A stretch of DNA of 64,000 nt from Polytrichum commune (Eukaryota > Streptophyta > Polytrichopsida > Polytrichales > Polytrichaceae). How positions within the stretch are numbered: position 1 is the stretch's first letter; each line of letters starts with the position of its first letter. This document shows positions 59,961 through 64,000 of the stretch, piece after piece. The translations under genes were made by a program, and so were the position numbers. The notes under the pieces are model-generated. The model searched no databases and was not told the DNA's origin. It worked only from the letters and a program-made list of their open reading frames with translations. Location of the stretch: contig OX485806.1 in the NCBI GenBank assembly GCA_950295325.1, positions 48,171,169-48,235,168 on the forward strand, given 5' to 3'.

Positions 59961-60735
59961 AAGCAAAAAAAAAATGATCTAAGCATATAGATAAGGAGAC
60001 TTCAGTCTATGTATAAAAGACTTGAGATTTCTAAAAGTGTCTCATAGATACTATGTATAGATATGGCTCGGGGGAAAGAAAACACACATTATGTTTTGTG
60101 GTGTGTCTCTAGATTGGGAGGTGAGTTTTACTCAATAAATGATTGTTTTTATGAATTATTAGCGAGGTACGTTACAATTACTTTTTGGAATACCCCTTTG
60201 GGAATGTAGGTGACTATTGATCAAACACTCTTGAGATAAAAATTACCTATGATCAAGTGGATATGCATTTGGGGATTAAATGTGAGTATTGACCAAATAC
60301 CTCCATCTTGACATTATTCTTTGGGAATGTGGGTGCATATTGATCAAACAACCTTTGAAATTGAATTTATATATGATTGGGTTCGTAGAAAATTGGGAAT
60401 AATGAAATGAAAAGGATTCCATGCTGTCAAATGTTTTCAAACACACCTAAGGGAGTTTGAATTGGTGAGGGAATATGCTTGCTTTTAATTAGGTGTTTAG
60501 ATCTTGATATTTTGAAATTGGATTGAATGGCATAAGAGTGGTTACAAATCATTCAGACCATGAAAGATACAAGAACAATCGTATTTGATGTTGGATATAG
60601 AAATATATTCCATTCCAAAACACTTAACGTTGACATTAGGCTTTAGGAGAACATAAACTTAGAAACCTAAGAAACTTACTCCCTAAGAACTCATGAAAAC
60701 TTACTAAAGAATATTATAGTATTACCAATAATAAT
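59961..60735. other. Stretch between Gypsy-D and Gypsy-E
   Basis: No supported gene. A phrase of the form GGGAATGTGGGTG-ATTGATCAAAC recurs near 60,197, 60,270 and 60,314, a loose degenerate repeat of about 60-70 bp. Confidence 0.35.
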
Positions 60736-62000
60736 ATGTACGTGACCAATTTTGTAGGAATAGATAGCAAACTCAATCACACAAAAGTACCGATCTCACA
60801 AGAGACTAAGAGATACAATAAGAGGGTTAGCGGGGAGGAATCGCCAGTTGTGGGGGTAAGAAGAATAACAATGGCTAACAAAAAGGAGAAAATGAATCCA
60901 CCCTTTGAACCACCCATTAGCCCTTTGGTTAGGCCAAGGGGCATCCCCATTTTAGTGCCTCGGAACTTGGCTGTGTTGGATATGCCAACAAGCCTTCCAA
61001 AGTTCTAGGGCATTAAGGATGAGGACTCCTTTAGATACATGGAGAGGTACATTGAAAAATTAGCCAGCTCCTTGATAACCAATCATGGGTATTGTTTCGT
61101 GTGGTTACCCACCATTTTGTAAAACAAAGCCTGCAAGTGGTACATAGACCATCCCAAAGGTCACTTTATAGAATGGGTACAAATTCAGAGGGAGTTTTTA
61201 AATGATTTGAAACCAGAGGTAGGGTAGAATACAACACTTAGAGCACTAGTTTCATCGAAGCATGGTAGAGAGGAGGCTATTTAAGCCTATATTAGGAGGT
61301 TCGAGTTGTTATGTACAAGGTTTGTAGGCACAACGCTCAATGATGACACTCTAAAACAATTCTTTATACATGCGTTCTTTAAATCTGGAATGATAAGAGG
61401 GGAACTAGAAAGAAATCCGCAAACATTAGTATAGGCTAAAAATACAACAAGACTTATCAAAAACATAGACAAGGACTGTAAAGGACTTTGGAAGAAGAAT
61501 GACGACTCAATCCTACAATTCATTATGATTCGGCCACGAGTGCAAAAAAAAAAATTTAGAGTGCTGCTAGCTCAGGTTTCGCAAATAGTGGTGGATGTAG
61601 GTCCTAAACTTCTAGCTATTTAATAGCCTTACCCGCGACTAATCTTGGACTTATCGTCGAAGAGATCAAATGAAGGTTAGCAGCGAGTCAACTAGGGTTT
61701 CAAAAAGTGGTTATGAAACAAATCAAATGAGTCTAATGGTAAGGAGTCAGCAACCGGAACCTCCTCCTCTGGTTGAGTCATGTAGGTATGCCTTGGGGTT
61801 GTGGTATGTTCAGTGTGGCCAACCGGGCCACACTAAGCAATTTTGTAAGGTTGGATTGAATAAAAAATAGAGAAATATTGGGGCCCTGCCGCCGTCGAAT
61901 TATGGAAGTCAGGGCAGAAGGAGTTCATGCAAGGTAACTTTAAGGGAGGGCAACAACGGCCCGGAAGGCATAGTGGAGTGAGGCAAAAGTTCCATCAATT
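60736..62000 (+). pseudogene. Gypsy-E gag, decayed
   Basis: One plus-strand frame shows a Retrotrans_gag-type domain from about 60,960 to 61,500 (FRYMERYIEKLASSL, then CKWYIDHPKGHFIEWVQIQR, AYIRRFELLCTRFVG, KSGMIRGELERNPQTLV) with five in-frame stops. A zinc-knuckle remnant follows in another frame at 61,800-61,840 (VQCGQPGHTKQFC), with the first C missing. Two stops replace expected W codons (TAG) and one a likely Q codon (TAA), the changes expected from C-to-T decay of methylated DNA. No pol follows. Confidence 0.7.
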
Positions 62001-62004
62001 TTGC

Positions 62005-63240
62005 AGTAGGTGGATGTCCCTAGTCATTGTTTATTTGAGGGTCAGTCCTTTGGATGTGATGAACGCCGTGGGTCGTTCCTTTGCAAATTAGCTAAGAAGA
62101 CTCACGATGCACATCATATAAATTTATATTCCCTTGAGAACTACCGTGCCTCATTAATATGTTCGGTCTCGAATTAATAATCCCTCTCTTCTCCTTATGA
62201 TATGAATATAATTATTGGAGTGAACACAATCTCATTATCTTAATTCTTACTCTCAATGTAAGGCATCATTGATAATAAGAACCATTAGATTTAAAGAAAG
62301 CTTCAAGAGGTGTAACAATATCCTCGATAATAATATAGTTTTCAATAAGTTATATGAATCATTAAGGTTCGTAGTTCATAAACATCAATCACACAAATGA
62401 TAGTAATCTTATAATGATGAAGAAGATCTAATATTCTTGAGTCTTCCTTTTTAAGTCCAAGTGTTACTACTTATAATATTGTAACTTGACATGTATGCAT
62501 ATAGTAGTTATAATTTCATGAACACATCATTGATTGTTTTGCAATGTCACGTTTAACTTTAAAGTGGTTTAATGACAAGAATAATTATAACTCTCTTGAG
62601 GTTTATTCAAGAGAAATAATTCCTTTTTTATTGTTAATGACATCCAACAACTCACAAAGTATCTTAAAGAAAAGAGGTTCAATAACAATTGTAGTAAGTA
62701 GATTATTTCATATCAATATTACTTCATTCATATAGATTCAAACTTTGATGTAAATTAATGTCTTCATCATTCTTGTTAATCATAAAATAAGTTCGATATT
62801 CAAACATATGTTATATAATATAATATGCATAATACTTGTAAGTCAATTATGTAGTTTATAATAATAAGTTCCTCCTCTTTGGAAGGAGTTTGTAATCGTT
62901 AAGAAGTTTCACTTTAATCATCCATAACATGCATATAATTCTTCAAACATTCAATCACATATATATTTATAATTCCCTTTTGAGGAGTTCAATGATAAGT
63001 TCCACTTTTGAGAGTTAATTGTAATTCCAACGTTCAAGTTAAATTGACGTTACTACGCATAACAACTTCTCTCAAAGTTCCATTCATACTCCAACTATTC
63101 TTGAGTGCTTTGTTCTCACCCTTGCACTAATACTTTGAGTTCTTTCTCAAAGCACCTACTCTCCTCTCGTTCATCAATCTCTCGAGTCACAAGTACCAAT
63201 TGACAACTCGTAGTTCAATTTGAGAAAGAGAGAGAAAAAT
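62005..63240. other. AT-rich stretch, nothing seen
   Basis: No protein-like frame, RNA gene or paired repeat was noticed. Confidence 0.5.
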
Positions 63241-63244
63241 GTCA

Positions 63245-64000
63245 CCCCGGAGTGACACCCGGGACTTGTGGCGCCGTTGGTGAGAGGGCCCAAGTGACCT
63301 TAGTGTGGGTGAGGGCCCCGGGCGTTGGGAACGCCTCCCACCCACGGAGACTAGGAGGCATGATGGTAAGGCCATGAGCTATGCGTTTCTCATGGCGTGG
63401 TGATTCTAGAATGCTCAAGAACACCTCAATCGGAGGTGTGAGCTAGGAGTTATGGCCATTTGAGTGGGGCGCTGTCCCGGGACAGCGCCCTGGTACAGCA
63501 GTGCCTGGGAGTGATTCCCGGGACTGCCAAGGTTCAAATAGGCATAACTTCCTCAATACTTGCCCGAATGGGGCAAGTGAGGAGTGCATCGGCATCTACA
63601 TGAAGCGTAGATGAAGATGGAGTGGTTGGTTGTTATGATCGGACATCATACAAGGAAGTTATGGTGGTCTGAAGCTGCTGGGGGGTTTCTAGGTCCAGCA
63701 GCTAAGGGAAAATGTCCACTTGGCCCCAACTCTTGGTAGAGAGACAAGACGTTGGTTGACGGTGGGGTAGGGGCCCCGCGTAGAGTCCTAGAGGCTTATA
63801 TGGGTGAGGTGGTGTGGCCTCACCCACCCGAGGCCGAACGGCACGGCCTCCATAGGCATTGACCCATTGTGAGGCCATAGTTGCCTAGTATGCTTCGGGT
63901 TGTTGTAGTGTTGCTCCGGCAATGCGATGATCAACATAGGATTGGACTTCCATGGATGGAAGTCCACATCCAAGAAATGGGTTACCGATTAAGGGATGAG
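63245..64000 (-). repeat. Gypsy-A family LTR, inverted, cut by the window end
   Basis: Reverse complement of the LTR from about position 170 to near its end: CCATCCATGGAAGTCCAAT, CTACCAAGAGTTGGGGCC, GGGCGCTGTCCCGGGACAGC, CCGGGTGTCACTCCGGGGT. At 63,245 similarity stops about 57 bp before the usual LTR end. The inner inverted repeat around CCCGGG is perfect here. Confidence 0.85.

Noticed and set aside
1-64000. tRNA, rRNA or other structured RNA genes
   Set aside because: No convincing B-box, cloverleaf or rRNA core sequence was seen by eye; a covariance-model scan was not possible here.

Overview
The window reads as nuclear DNA of a land plant. Nearly everything recognisable is plant-type LTR retrotransposon (Ty1/copia, two or more Ty3/gypsy lineages including chromoviruses) or tandem satellite, and the one gene-like stretch has GT..AG introns. 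No operons, rRNA or tRNA genes were seen. Several coding fragments resemble my recollection of element proteins from non-angiosperm plants, but nothing here fixes the species.

Region by region: 1-5,050 is AT-rich with no supported gene, apart from one arm of an inverted repeat (3,637-3,680) and a small palindrome-bearing array (4,440-4,770). 5,092-7,500 holds an eroded multi-exon gene on the minus strand. 7,511-17,625 is a 10-kb satellite complex built around one 20-bp palindrome, CCCTCTCGG-TT-CCGAGAGGG, which occurs about 70 times. Most units are 139 bp; others are 117-120, 149 or 277-280 bp. The spacers fall into several families, the units lie in both orientations, and three units enclose about 210 bp that match the LTR of a gypsy element 6 kb away. 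17,855-18,444 is a broken transposase-like coding stretch. 21,225-22,265 is an LTR of family X.

22,266-35,807 is a three-level nest. A gypsy element (Gypsy-B) was split by a chromovirus (Gypsy-A, 23,313-35,782, TSD CTCCC), whose 5' LTR was later split by a nearly intact copia element (Copia-1, 29,548-34,936, TSD CATAG). 36,759-39,356 is a probable long LTR. 39,370-42,000 is a further gypsy pol region (Gypsy-C). 42,000-52,300 is AT-rich and mostly featureless. 52,318-55,780 is a family X LTR followed by a degraded GC-richer ORF. 56,015-57,875 carries Gypsy-A family fragments. 57,930-59,960 is a chromovirus lacking RT/RNase H (Gypsy-D). 60,736-62,000 is a decayed gag (Gypsy-E). 63,245-64,000 is another Gypsy-A family LTR, inverted.

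No complete host gene is evident. The most unusual object is the palindrome satellite: the hairpin sequence is conserved while the spacers are not, orientation switches and array edges tend to fall inside the palindrome, and the units behave like tandemly joined inverted-repeat-bounded cassettes that can pick up foreign sequence.
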